Below are positions 34,665 to 46,922 of a DNA stretch of 64,000 bases, piece by piece. Source of the DNA: Exophiala sp. HKRS030 (Eukaryota > Ascomycota > Eurotiomycetes > Chaetothyriales > Herpotrichiellaceae); assembly GCA_023897205.1 (NCBI GenBank), contig JAHWDD010000009.1, forward strand, positions 930,001 to 994,000, given 5' to 3'. The notes under the pieces are model-generated. The model saw only the letters and a list, made by a program, of their open reading frames with translations, made no database searches and was not told the DNA's origin. The position numbers and the translations under genes are program-made. Numbering within the stretch: the stretch's first letter is position 1; each line of letters starts with the position of its first letter.

Positions 34665-35940
34665 TTTGAGATTGGTGGTATGGCTCAGACCAGAGAGGAG
34701 GATTTATGGACTGGTCACTGGTCAGAGAGTATGAGGTCGTCTCAGAGAAGGGGAGCCGCTTGGTGATGTGCCTTGCACGTTTGACTTGAGTAGAAATGTT
34801 CTCTTCAGAGCTCTTTGATCCTCCAAGGTATATATACTATTACTTCAATCTTCCATGGAGCCTGCAACCCCTTAAGCTATACGTACCTCAAAGGATTAGT
34901 AAAAAGAAATTCCCGTTACCCTCGCCGGGCTTTGGCCTCGTCATTACCTTTGCTTAAGCCCGAACGACACATCGGATCTATATCTACTGAGCGAGACTTG
35001 TTATTATTGGTGCCAGCGAGAGAAAGAGAGCATCTGCCACCGCAGTTGAACCGGTTCCCTCTGGCTGACTTGATCGGATTTCGAACAGCCTATGCGGCGC
35101 AATACACTTCGAAATCATATCTGCATAAACACACCACAAATGCTCGCTCCATGCTTGGCTGACATGATCATTCCGTCCCATGACCCAGTAGATGAGCAGA
35201 TATGCTCAATGTATTGGACGATCAAGGCCATTTAGACTGGAACGTTCCGAACAAAAAGGTGTCGGTCATCGCTTATCTCGCTTATGGATTTCCACCGTTA
35301 CATAGACACTGTACTTGAGTAATTAGAGAATATGACTTTCTTCGAGCCTTAATTACTCATGCATATCACGTTCTTTGTGTGCCGAGAGGTGTCATACATA
35401 CGGAGTATATAGCAGACTTGTGCGGTAGAAGGTAGCTCGTGACCACACCCCTATCACAGACATACATACTCCGTAATTGTCACTCGAAATCGGACGAAAT
35501 GATGAGCCATTACAAATCGTTCCCAGATTCGCTCTGAACGAGGTAACGACTACAATTACAAGCACAGCAAGACTTTTTTGGACTTTTAGTGTTATATGCA
35601 CAGATATCCCGCGTCAAAAAATCGAACCTCACACCCCACCCCTTAACCGATGACCCTATGATAGCCTTGTATAACCTCGAACGAAAACCCCTTCCCCGAC
35701 ATATACCTACCTACCGTTCAAAGAATGCCGCCCTTTTCATCCCAGATCATACTCATACCAACAGTCTTCATTTCAACATACAAACGACAATAGCAATAGT
35801 GACGAGATAGTGTTACAGGGCTTTTCTTCCATATACAGTATGGCTGGATGGGTCAGCTTTTTAGCTCGTGGACTCGTGGGCACAGGGGTAAGAGCGCAGA
35901 GGAGGATGACTGCATAGATATAAAGGGGACGAAAGTAAAC
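34665..35940. other. 1.3-kb gene-free region with inverted TACGGAGTA/TACTCCGTA pair
   Basis: Between two - strand genes. The word TACGGAGTA at 35399-35407 is followed by its reverse complement at 35467-35475. No coding signal was found. Confidence 0.5.
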
Positions 35941-37095
35941 TTACAATTGAGTATACAAATGATATCTTGTATTCCGAAGGTCGTTCCGCACTCCGGCCAT
36001 GAGAACTTCAACTTCTTCCTTTTCCCAACCAAGAACCCTGGTAAAGAGGGCCAGACTGTAAGCGGGAGCGGCCTCGGAGACCGTCAAGTTCATGTACATG
36101 GACAATTCCTTGAGACGTTGATCCTTGGGCCACGGCGACAACGGACACTAGAAAACGGTGTGCACGTGTAAGTAAGAAAAGCCATGTGGTTGTGTTTGAA
36201 GTCCCACAATAAAAAGAAAACAGATGCGTACCTTGTAAATATCCTCGTGAACCCCCTGGAAGCCAGCATTGACAATCATGTCTTTGATCAGAGGGGCCAC
36301 GTTCATGATGCGACCCGTCCGATGGGATGCGTTGCTGAGCTCGTGTTGCCATCGATTGTACGAACTGTTGACCGGCAGGGTGTCGTCGTCTGTCGAACCC
36401 CACGCCTCAAAGTCCAAAACCTCGATCCATCCGCCGGGTTTGAGGTGATCCATGCACTGTCGGAACAGGCGTGGCCAGTCGGCTATCGAACCTCCCATGT
36501 TCGCGATCCGGATCCAGTCGAATTGCTGGTCGAAATTCCAGTCTGCCTCGCAGTCGTCCACCTATTTGTGGCTGTCAGCTTGGTCGGTCCTGGACGGTGC
36601 GCGGGAGATTTGGCATTCTCAAAATTAGAAGGGGAAAACCTCACCTGGAATTGTATATTGGGGGGAATCCAAGTAGGCTGAATCGGAGACAGATCGGTGG
36701 CGATGACTTGCGACTGAGGAAACTTGTCCGCGATCTCGATGGCCCTTGCGACAATGTCAGCGTCATGCATACCAGGACGATATGATTTGAGAATGTGTCT
36801 ACCATAGGCCAGTACCGGTTCCGATATCAAGAATACTCTCGGGAACTGGTGCGTTGCCGCGTCCTTCGATTGGAATCGTCCAGAGCTCTCCTCCCAAAAT
36901 CATGGATATAACGTGATGGAGAAGATCCAGTCGATCTTGCTCCTGTTCGTCGTTGGGGGCAAAGTATTTCCCGGCATTGAAGGAGTGGTAGCGGCGACCG
37001 TTTTCGTACTGATAGTTGAGCACGCTGTCGTGTAAAGAGGTTGTTTCGGTGAACAAACTCTCACCATATGCCGAGTCGACATCCGCGTCTGCCAT
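35941..37095 (-). CDS. LaeA-like SAM-dependent methyltransferase
   Basis: Class I methyltransferase of the LaeA/TMT group common in fungal secondary metabolism. Exons 37095-36803, 36744-36645, 36561-36232 and 36147-35941 give 309 residues. The N-terminal motif YQYENGRRYHSFNAGKYFAP and LDLLHHVISMILGGEL precede motif I ILDIGTGTGLWAIEIAD (joined across intron 1), then VIATDLSPIQPTWIPPN (motif II with the acidic ribose-contact residue), WIRIANMGGSIADWP, and HLKPGGWIEVLDFE. The C-terminal part WPKDQRLKELSMYMNLTVSE matches the family. The true LaeA is longer at the N-terminus, so this is more likely one of the paralogous methyltransferases. It is divergent from a P450 1.2 kb away. Confidence 0.9.
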
Positions 37096-38288
37096 GGTCG
37101 AAAAGATCGCCCGCAAAAAATCTCTCTTATTATCTTTACTGCCAACTACCGCCTAGAGAAGTCAAGATACATTGTGCGCCTCGGAAGACGAGGAATATCG
37201 CAAAAGGAGAGTGAAAACAACAAAACACAAAGGAAATGAATGATAACAAAAGAAGTCAGGAATAGGAAACATTCGCAATGGGTATGGAACGTAAGCCTGG
37301 CCAGAAGAAGATGCCGCTGAGATCAACAGTAGTTCCCATGATTGACAGCCCCATGGCGTCTAGGCTCTCATCAGGCCGTGCATCCAGCCCCCACCGAGTT
37401 AAATGGTGCCCTTAGTCCTCTGTAAAGAAATGACAAATATCGAAATGGTCGATAGCTCCGGGCCATCGATGGTTGAGACGCGGCAACAAGCGGGCAACCA
37501 GGTGAACGTGCGTTTGAGTTCGAGGCCAAAAGAGCGGTTCATGCACCTGGGCACGAAACGTGAATGACCCATTTCATCTGACCAAGATCTTGCTCACTGC
37601 TAATGTGCTAGTTTTGGTCTAAGGAACTTGCCTAGGAATTTGCCTAGTTGTCCTGGCGGGGTCGTCGTGGAGGAGCATGATGAGGAGGAGGTAAAGAAGA
37701 GGAAGGGGAAAAAGGACAGATGTCAACCATATTTAGGTTCCTAATGTGTTTCTGTATTCTGTACGACAATAATGGATTACTGTCCCTCGCGTACATCTCG
37801 AAGATCTCTTGTGAACAAAGGTTGTCTGTGGTATTCCTCGTTATCTTGAGGTGTCTATCCTGCTTTTGCCGGGGTTTCACGGTCCAGTCGATAACCATGT
37901 GGCATGCATCAACCCCCCGGTCAAGATGAGGAACCTCATGCTTGTCTACTCCATACTGCTACCTCGTTGTCCCACTAGCCGCCTCGCCTAAACGGTAGAC
38001 TGCGACGTTCTGTGGCCTCTAATCAGCTACTCAAGAACCTGTCGCTGCCGAAATCTGCCCCAGGTGTCGCTTTGCCAAAAAAATGCTGCCAAACTGACAG
38101 CTCGCTAAAGACTGGCGACGACCATGTTCTTCACTGGCTCATTGCACTTGATCATTTCTGAGGGAGATAATCGTACTACGATTACTATGAGGAAAATCTC
38201 TACCACCACCTAAGACCTAATTCTTCACGAAACCCAAGCCACCGTGTGATTTTCCTGCGGCCCACAGGTTCGCTGTTGACATCAAAAA
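37096..38288. other. divergent promoter region of methyltransferase and P450
   Basis: A 1.2-kb gap between the methyltransferase (-) and P450 (+). No further gene; frames such as 37644-37929 are short and featureless. Confidence 0.5.
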
Positions 38289-39923
38289 ATGGCCTCTACG
38301 TCGTATGCCAATCCACCGGTCCTGATTTGTTTGACTGTCCTTGGGGGCCTTCTTTCTGTAGCGATCTATCGCCTGTTCTTCCACCCTCTCGCCACTGTGC
38401 CTGGCCCCAAATTAGCTGCACTGTCGCGACTGTACGATTTCTACTATGATTGCATCTTGGGTGGCAAATTCAGTTTCAAGATTGAGGAACTCCACGACAT
38501 ATATGGTAAGTTCGAGCGCTGAATAGATCGCATCCATCGTGCTTTGTGGGCTAAAAGCAAATTCAATTGCAGGGCCCATCGTACGAATTGGCCCAAATGA
38601 GGTGCATATACGAGACCCCGACTTCTTCGACGAATTCTACAATGTCACCAGTCGGCTCGACAAGGACTCGTGGTACTATGCCTTTGTAGCTTCACAAGAT
38701 GCCGGGTTCGGCACCGCCAATGTCGACCTGCACAAGGCGCGGAGGAAGGCCATGAGTCGATTCTTTGCCTCGTCGGCTATTTCTCATCTCGAATCGTCGT
38801 CGAGGGAAAAGGTGGCGAAGCTATGTAAACGACTGAACGAGATGCGCCAGGAAGGGAAACCCGTCAACATGTCCAACGCATACCGTTGTCTGGCGGCCGA
38901 TTCTGTCACTGACTACTGCCTACCCAAAGGCTTTGACTTACTCGACTCGATCGACTTCGCCGACGACTACAACAAGCAGGCTCGCACCATCTCGTACATC
39001 GCCGTATGGCATCGTCACATCCCGATCATCATCCCGCTATTTATGCGATTGCCCAAGTGGTTCTTAGAGGCGACATCCACAGAGGGTGGTAAGATGGCGT
39101 TTGAGTTCCAGGCGGTGAGCTTGATCGTGCGTGGAATCCTACAACACAAGGCTAACATGTACAGGACCTGGCTCGTCAAGCAGAGAGTGTTGTGCATAGC
39201 GCAAAGAGAAGTGACAAGTCGGTGCTTGACGGTATCGTGAACTCTGACGCGATCCCGGAGAGCGACAAGACCGTTGACCGCATCACACAAGAAGCGCGAA
39301 CTCTTGTTGGCGCGGGCACCGAAACGACAGGCATCTCACTCGAGACCATCACCTTTCACGTTCTTTCCAATCCTGGAGTACTTGCAAAGCTGAAGCAAGA
39401 GTTGGCCATAGCCGCAAAGTCATCTGCGCGAGGTTCCAAAGACCCCTTGACCACCTACAGCGTGGTTCAACGTCTACCATACCTGACTGCTGTCATCAAC
39501 GAGGGTCTCCGTCTTGGTAATGGTGTCTCTGGTCGACTTGCTCGAGTAAATCCTCGCAACACCTATAGTTATCAGTCATACGTCCTGCCGCCCGGGACGG
39601 TGATCAGCATGTCAATCAGGGATAACCATATGTCTGAAGATATCTTTCCAGATGCTCTGACGTTCAACCCCGAGCGTTGGCTGGTCAAGGGAGAAGAGCA
39701 GAAAAGACTGGAGAAATATTTCGCGCCCTTTGGTCGAGGCGGAAGAAGCTGCATCGGTAAAGAGCTGGCATTGATGAACCTTTATTTGACTGTTGCAAGT
39801 TTCTTTCACAATTTCGATGCAGACCTCTTTGAGACGGGAAGGAAGGATTTGGAGATTGAACACGACTTCTTCTCTCCTTTTCCTACGGCGGAATCGAAAG
39901 GGCTAAGGGTGATGCTCAAGTGA
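38289..39923 (+). CDS. microsomal cytochrome P450 monooxygenase
   Basis: Exons 38289-38505, 38573-39114 and 39165-39923 join exactly into 505 residues. An N-terminal anchor (PPVLICLTVLGGLLSVAIY) is followed by the hinge FHPLATVPGPKLAALS. PIVRIGPNEVHIRDPDFFDE and RLDKDSWYYAFV are typical of fungal clans related to benzoate hydroxylase and trichodiene-oxygenase-like P450s. The I-helix oxygen-binding motif is AGTETT (about 301), the K-helix ExxR is EGLR, the PERF-like motif is FNPERW, and the heme loop is FGRGGRSCIGKEL with the ligand Cys at about 449. All key residues are present, so it should be active with a P450 reductase in the ER. The substrate is unknown; a divergent LaeA-like methyltransferase hints at secondary metabolism. 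Confidence 0.93.
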
Positions 39924-40644
39924 AACACGGTTTTTTATGCCTCTGTTGCATTTGTGGGTGCAAGGTACATATGAGAGATTTATATAAAGACCAATGGAGT
40001 CCTGATTCTTGAGCTTCCTCGTACCGGAGTGGTTGTGTTGGGCGAATAGAGAGCGTCACTGTACTCCATAGGTACATACGGTACGGTTTTTAGGTAGGGT
40101 ATCTACGTGGATGCGGCAACACGCCCGAGAGGGGATGTACGTAGGCGTAACATCCTACCCGAAGGACCGCCCGGGAGGTCACTATTAATATATGCCTTAC
40201 TAGCCCGAAAGGCGCCTAGTTTCGTGCCCTGGAACTTAACGACAAACGAAATACGAAGGCCTTGTGCAACGACCTTCAGGCACCGATGCTGACAACCAAT
40301 CGCGGCTTTACCGGACTGCATGACCAGCCATCAATTTTAGAGGGAGAATTGAGAGTGATACGAGGAAGCTTCGTATCTGCAACAATCTTTTCGAGTTTCC
40401 CATCTGCCATTCGTTCTCGAAGTTTTAAATCGACGTGCAAGACACCCCGACCAAAGTTCAGCCACACTCAGTCGCGGTCCTCGACACTTTGGTTTCTGCC
40501 TGAAAAAAGCTTGACGAATTTAAATAAGCCCAAGAGTCACTCGTTTCTCCTGGGTAGAGGTGTGTTGTGTGTAAGGAGCGTTTGTACCGAGTACAAGGCA
40601 AAAATACCTTCCCAGGTTTCATCAACAGCGAAAATTGGTCCATT
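39924..40644. other. intergenic region
   Basis: Between the P450 stop and the ceramidase start on the same strand; holds the ceramidase promoter. A GC-rich block at 40105-40215 has short self-complementary parts but no tRNA-like A/B boxes that I can support. Confidence 0.5.
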
Positions 40645-41551
40645 ATGGTCGTCGAACGTAACTTTGCTGGAGATCCTCATGCTCTACATGGACATTGGGG
40701 ACCACCATCCAGCGTGGCCAAGTGGGTTTTCCTACTATCCAGCTACTGGAATGTCCTGGCTAATAGTCTGAGTATTTTAGCTTCTGCGAAGAGGACTACG
40801 CCGTCACATATTATATAGGTGAATTCGTCAACACCTTTACCAACCTAGCATACGGTGAGTCAGGTCGACGAAGTCGTTCATCACCTCAATCCGCTCGGCT
40901 AAGAAGTATTTCGACAGCTAACTCTTAATTGTTTTACAAATAGTTTACTGGGCGATTCATGAACTGGGACCAGGAGAAAGTCTACTGTCGACCACGGCAT
41001 TTCCCAACCTGGCTTTATTCTTCGTGGGAGTGACCTCGTTCATCTTCCATCTGACCCTCAAATACGCGGCACAATTAGGCGACGACCTGTCCATGTTCTG
41101 GGTCTGCGCCGCCATCATCTACGAACTGTACACCGTCGATCAGCCCACCAATGTGAAAGTGGCGGTCGGATCTGCACTCACGGCCGTCCTGGGCACCATC
41201 AGCGCGATCCACTGCACCTTGTACCAACTCTGGCTTCACAATTGGACCTTTATCATCCTGGTGACCGCCATCTGGCCACGAGTTTTGTACCTGATTCGTC
41301 GGAAATTTCAGGGCACGGAGAAGAGATACTGGCTGCAGAAATTCCGAGTCGGCGGTCTTTGTTTCCTGGCGGGATTCGTCGTGTGGCTGATCGATGGAGC
41401 AGCGTGTGGCTGGCTTCGTGAGACGAGGAAACTTGTGGGGATACCATGGGCTTTCGGGCTGGAATTACATGGGTGGTGGCATATTTTGACCGCTGTGGGT
41501 GCCGGGTATTGCGTCCGGGTCACGAAACAATTGACGAGAAAATCCTCGTGA
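40645..41551 (+). CDS. alkaline ceramidase (YPC1/YDC1 family)
   Basis: ER/Golgi membrane hydrolase that splits (dihydro/phyto)ceramide into a sphingoid base and fatty acid. Exons 40645-40721, 40781-40854 and 40944-41551 give 252 residues. The N-terminus carries HGHWGPPSS and, after splicing, NFCEEDYAVTYYIGEFVNT, which is the conserved start with the Zn/Ca-site acids. SFIFHLTLKYAAQLGDDLSM holds the catalytic Ser-His-Asp set, and LELHGWWHILTAVGAGYC holds the two C-terminal zinc His residues. About seven hydrophobic helices are seen, and a basic tail ends the protein. Yeast enzymes are about 310 residues, so this one is compact at the C-terminus but has all catalytic residues. Confidence 0.9.
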
Positions 41552-42549
41552 CGATTTTTTTTGGTTTGTCTACGGCAATCAGAAGAAGAAAAGACACAAT
41601 AGAATGGGCCGGAGAGCCCGGATTGTTACAGCCTTGTTGTGATGCAATAGGAGTACTCATACTCGGGGATAGTCAGATGATAGATGAACAATGGATATCT
41701 ATGAGGAATACTGTCTACCTATATGTCTACCGTATATACTCCTACCGTACTGACCATGATCCAGTCGCAGTGCTCGTACTCGGTCCTTCGTGATTCGATA
41801 CTCGTAAGTATCCTTCTCTATCCATTACCGTTCAGTGTAGCTTTGGCAACAAGAACTAAAATCTCCAATAGGCGCCTCGGATCTCATCGCCGAACTTGGA
41901 ACGATAAGGAGCCTGTTTTTCATCACCCATGCAGGCACATATCTTCGTGTGGACCTTATGGAGGATCTTTATGGATCCCATCGACGTGTCTTTCTCATCG
42001 AACAAGGGTGTCGACAGCAAGCCACACCAGGTCTTTTTTTTGGTAGCCCCCATGGCAATCTCTGTGGTCGACAATGGCGATACCTACAGGATATCATTTA
42101 CTGTGACAATATCTTGACCATGAGAGCTTCAAGGGCTACAAAAGGTCCCATCAACCTTTCACTAGTTCCCACCAGGAAAGACGTTCCGTACCCCGCCCCG
42201 AACAGGGCCCCCTTGCACCATCCATCAATGCTCATTTCTCTTAGCTACAACGTCACAGGCACCTCACAAAATGTCCAATGTCCAACTTGGCTGGTCCGTC
42301 CGGCCAACCATATCACGATGTCCCGTCGCTGGTAATTGTATACGGACGGTAACGTCGCCTTGGGGATCATCGCTTGGGCTGACCAACTAATGACTATAAC
42401 AATTGAAAAAAACCCGGCTTCGTCTTCCCCTCGTGTTGTATATCGTTTTGCTTGATATCTGTCTTGTCTCATAAGCATAATAACTCTCAAATTCACAGTT
42501 TCCTTCAGTCCTGACTTGATATACTCAACACTGTTCTCGCAGGTTCACC
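41552..42549. other. 1-kb intergenic region
   Basis: Between ceramidase and the mitochondrial SDR on the same strand. Open frames at 41723-42335 are overlapping and featureless. Likely 3' UTR and promoter. Confidence 0.5.
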
Positions 42550-44077
42550 ATGGTGATATACGCTTCGAGGCTGAGTCCCGGCTTGTTGCGGAGTGTCAGA
42601 TCCGTCACATGTTCAACGAACAGAATATACAACAAACAGCGGCCGGGAGTCACGCCGTTGAAACCACTTCAGATTCGATCACTGGCATTCGCTAGCGAAC
42701 CAATATCCAAAGAAAAGGAACCTTCGCAATCAGCATTACCACCATCTCCCCCTCAGCCGCGCGAAACACACCACTCTGCACCGTCCATCAAGGAGAAACT
42801 CCCAGACCCAGAACAGACACCTTTTCGATTTCGAGAATTCGATCTACACGACAAAGTCTTTGTCGTGACAGGTGGTGGCCGAGGGCTGGGTTTGACTCTG
42901 GCAGAAGCCCTCGTAGAAGCAGGTGGTAAAGGTGGGTTTCATTCCTCACTGTTTCACCGAACCAACCCCTTTTCAAGTCGTGGCCATTGGCCGACATCGT
43001 CCGCCTCACTCGTTCAAAGGCTGTATAGGTAGATCTGAGTACTGACGATTGTTGGCAAGTGTACTGCCTCGACAGACTGGCCGAGCCGGAAAAGGAATTC
43101 CGAGTGGTACAAGAACGCCTGGGACCCAAATACGGAGGCGGGTTGTTCTATGATCACGTCGACGTCCGAGAAGCCGGCAACCTGGACCGGGTGATATCCG
43201 AAATCGCCGAGCGACACGGTCGGATGGACGGGTTGATCGCCAACGCGGCGGTCCAGAACGTGACCCCGGCGTTGGACTACACCCCCGAAAAGATCATGGA
43301 GATGCTCGACGTCAACTACAAGGGGGTGTACCGATCGGCCGTCAGCGCCGCCCGGCAGATGATCAGGTACAACTGTAGCGGCTCGATTCTCCTGGTGGCC
43401 AGTATGAGCGGTCTGGTGGCGAACAGGGACTTTACTTCGTCAGTCTACAACTCCTCAAAGGCGGCCGTGTGTCAACTCGCTCGCAGCCTTGCCATGGAAT
43501 GGGGCAAGATCGTCAACGGTCGGCCTATTCGGGTGAATGCTTTGTGTCCAGGTGTGTCCGTCTCTATACAGTATCCGTCGTCCTGACTTGCGTGATCGGC
43601 ATACGGATTACGGAGTTGGAGCCAAGAGGTACTGACCGTTTCTGAAATAAAGGAAACATCATCACACCAATGGTCTTGAAGAATTTCGAAGATCAACCTG
43701 AACTGAAGGAGAAATGGGAAAATCAAAACATGGTGAGCCCGCCCCTTCTGTCTCCTTCCCTTTTACTTTCCGGAACAAGACAAGAATGGAAAACAAATGC
43801 CATACAAAGACATCTACCTACTGACTTCTTTCGTCTCGTTTTTTGTGTGTTCAACAGTTAGGTCGATTATCTGAACCCCGAGAGTACAGAGGAGCAGCAC
43901 TACTGTGTCTGAGTGACGCCAGTTCTTTCATGACTGGTTCAAATGTACGTTTTTTTTTCCACCGAATCAAACCCTGCCCATTTTCTGTTATGTTACAAAA
44001 GAACCTCTCCGCTCCCTGGCTAACATTCGATACACTCCGATCAGCTCGTCATCGACGGAGGATACACTGCATGGTAA
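42550..44077 (+). CDS. mitochondrial-type short-chain dehydrogenase (polyol/sorbose reductase-like)
   Basis: Five exons (42550-42931, 43060-43551, 43653-43732, 43858-43944, 44045-44077) join exactly into 357 residues. A basic leader (SRLSPGLLRSVRSVTCSTNR) and Pro-rich linker suggest mitochondrial import. The SDR core then has VFVVTGGGRGLGLTLAEAL (TGGGxGxG), VYCLDRL with an Asp favouring NAD(H), IANAAVQ (NNAG-like), SILLVASMSG with the catalytic Ser, and SVYNSSKAAVCQLARS (YxxxK). The C-terminus LVIDGGYTAW closes the fold. The layout resembles fungal D-arabinitol 2-dehydrogenase and sorbose reductase-like enzymes; the exact substrate is not assigned. Confidence 0.87.
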
Positions 44078-44903
44078 GGTGCTTTTCTTTCCACGACGAC
44101 GTTGTCAGACCTAACTCCTAGTCGACCAATTTTCGACCACTTTGTATCTTTTACTCTCAGGATGGTGAAGTTGTGGACGGTGAAGCCGTCGAGTCGACGA
44201 ACGGAGACGATTATATGACCTAATTGTCTATTATTTTGTATGATGACAAAAGAAAAAACGACCCGGTCAGTGAAAATGAATGGCAATGAAGGAGTTTCGT
44301 TTTCGAGTCACGTTCGACTTCCACATTACAAGGCTAGCAACGAGGTCGTTGCTGTGGTCACGGTCTGTGACGTTTGATGGACCTGTTGGCTTTTGACTTA
44401 CGAGTCAGCACCTGACCAACTGAAGACCCAAGTGCCGGGGAGAAAAAGAAAAAAAAGATGCAGATGGAAGTAACGATTGTGAAAGGGACGTTACTATCGG
44501 GCAAAAAATAACTATATCAAATCATGATGGACGTTCAAGAGCGCGCACAGTATTGGTTGGGGGATCTAAAATTGTCCAAAAAAAAGGCACGACAGAGTCC
44601 TCAGTCTCAGTATTCAGGAACGTTCAAGATGGTACTATGTTGGACTGGGTGCTTTTGTTGAAGTGTGCGGTGTTACTGGATAGTACTGTACACGGGACAG
44701 GCTTTGCTGCTTGACAAGGCGAATAAGAGACGAAAATCCTTCTCCAGATATATCTAAGGTACCATTCCAATGAGTCAACTCGTGTATGGTGTGGGGAATC
44801 TTTTCAACATTGTCTACCTGACCTGGTATATTTGTATGTTAAGAAAACAATGATCAATGCTGTACAAATCCTGGTAATACAAACATTCTTTTCTTTTATC
44901 GTA
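44078..44903. other. convergent intergenic region
   Basis: Between the 3' ends of the SDR and OXA1 genes. A-rich runs but no gene signal. Confidence 0.5.
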
Positions 44904-46568
44904 TTATTGTCCATCTCGTTGTTTCGTACTTGTCGAAACAAATGCCGAAGTAGAATTCCTGTTGACGCGGACACTACTACTGGCAGCAGTCGCGTTCCTG
45001 TACAGTCTCTCCTGCTCCAGGTCCAGTCGACGTTGAGCTTCGTACTTGGCCGCAGCCGTCTTTCTCTCGTCTATCTTGGCCTTCTCCTGCCGCTTCTGAG
45101 TTTCCTTTCTCCATGTTGAACCAATGCCGCCGACAGTCTTTGTCCACGCCGCTCGACCGGCGTCCACACCCTTGTCGATGATACTACGCTCGCCGCCTGG
45201 AGCTGGTTCAGTCGACACAACTTTGGATGACTGAGAGCTGCTGTTTGCGGCAATATTCATCTTGGCGAGACGTCCGGAGAATTTGTCGCTGGAGGGCGAG
45301 GGAGGAGGAGCCAGGGGCATCATACCTCTCCACCGCCGGAAAGCAGCGTTGTTGATCGTCGTGATCTGGATCTGGGAGAAGAAGCCGTTGACCAAGAAGA
45401 AAACTTGAACTGCGGAGGACTGGAAAGACAAAAAGATGAACGACAGCGGTGGCGCGACGGTTTGAAATAACTTGAAAAGGGGTGGTGGATTGGCTTGTTG
45501 TTTTGAGCTCGCTGTCATGTTGAAATATGTCATCGCTGCGGTGCCCAAAGGTAGGAGATACATTGGGTCGGCCACCGAGAGATCCGTGATCCATAGAAAT
45601 TGCTCGCTTTCGAATGCCGGAACCGGTACTGCTGCGGCATCTCGTAGGAGGCGGAATGCACAGAATTGAAGCGGCATCTGTAGAATCACGGGAAGGAATG
45701 CCTTTCTCATTGAAACACCGGCTTCTTTGTAGATCTCCCGGATCTGCTGCTGAGCTTCCATTGCGGCTTGTCTGTTGTTATTGCGAAGACCTTCTTGTAC
45801 TTTTTCCCGGAGCTCTGTGGCCGCTGGCTGCACCAGCTTCAATCTTGAACCCTGGTCTGCAGCACCCACGGCAGGAAAGAAGATCATGCCTCGTATGAGA
45901 AAGGCCAGAGCTATGATTGACGCTGTCCATGTCAGACCTGCCGTGATATGTAGATGTTCCAGACAGAATTCTAGCGTGGACGTCGGACCCCAGCCAAAAT
46001 CAAGTCCGCACACTGTTTTCAGGTAGCCAATATCTTCAGGTATCGAGGATAAATCTGGGACATCAGCTGCCACTTCGGGGGAGGGGGTCGTGCCATGAGG
46101 CTTGAGGATTTCGTTTTCCAGATTGCGGAGAGCTTCCGGTTCGACACTGCTCACAGGATGTGGATGTGTGAATGTAGGATCGGGAGTGTCTGCAGTTCCT
46201 TGGGATGCTTTAACTATCCGAGTTGGTTCAACTAGATTTTGCGCCGCATTGGAGGTATTTGGCGGTGTTGATGATACTACTGGGTCGCTAGAGGATTTGC
46301 TGGAACCCCAGCCAAATAATGATATTGACCGGGACTGTTGGGCAAGGCATTGTCTGGTAGTCGTCGAGGTCCGATTGCTTCTCAGGCGGGAAAGCGAGCT
46401 CTGGTAGGTGTTGAGGGAGTACTATGATCATTATTAGCTTGGACCGATAGAAGTCGTCTGGGTGGCATGTGGTACATGGCGCGCGCCCGATATGCGCAAA
46501 CTTGGTAATCTTTGGTGACCATTACTGATCTGTCGACTTGACCACCTCAGACCACGGGCAGCTGACAT
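44904..46568 (-). CDS. OXA1: mitochondrial inner-membrane insertase OXA1 (YidC/Oxa1/Alb3)
   Basis: Inserts mitochondrially encoded and some imported proteins into the inner membrane. Exons 46568-46476 and 46400-44904 give 529 residues. The leader MSAARGLRWSSRQISNG continues through SSLSRLRSNRTS and AQQSRSISLFGWGSSK, a matrix presequence. The core has ITAGLTWTASIIALAFLIRG (helix 1), an amphipathic loop (MEAQQQIREIYKEAGVSMRK), ILQMPLQFCAFRLLRDAA (helix 2), DPMYLLPLGTAAMTYFNM and FFLVNGFFSQIQITTIN. The C-terminal matrix tail is a long basic coiled coil (TWRKETQKRQEKAKIDERK) that in Oxa1 contacts the mitoribosome. The first junction (CAT|GTACCA) is inferred from frame and length. Confidence 0.92.
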
Positions 46569-46922
46569 GGCGAACGACCAAACGAAAGTAATGTCTACAC
46601 GATTGAAGTGTAGTCGAAAGACCGCAGGAAAATGTATATCAAGCACAAATCAGGGAAGGTAAGCCGAAAATAAGTACAAGAGAGACGTACACTACGGAGT
46701 ACGAGTACGAGTCCCAGTATGGACAGCTCCTATGAAATGGAACATTAAGTGCAATTCAATGTGTTTGCTATTTTCTACTTCGTCTGTCATCTAATCCTTT
46801 CGTCAGTTCCGTTGTCCAGAATCCTGTTGGATCCCGCATGTCATCATGCCGTAAAATGTATACAGCCTAGAAGAGGAATAGGTCCCTGGCGCCAGTAATG
46901 CTACACCAGCCAAGGCTGCTTT
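46569..46922. other. intergenic region with TACGGAGTA
   Basis: OXA1 promoter and SHP1 3' flank. TACGGAGTA lies at 46693-46701. No gene. Confidence 0.5.

Noticed and set aside
40105..40215. GC-rich, partly self-complementary block considered as a tRNA or structured RNA
   Set aside because: No A/B box pair or cloverleaf could be built by eye.
40262..40771. 169-codon open frame overlapping the start of the ceramidase gene
   Set aside because: It runs through the ceramidase first exon in another frame and into its intron; the ceramidase exon model explains the conserved sequence.
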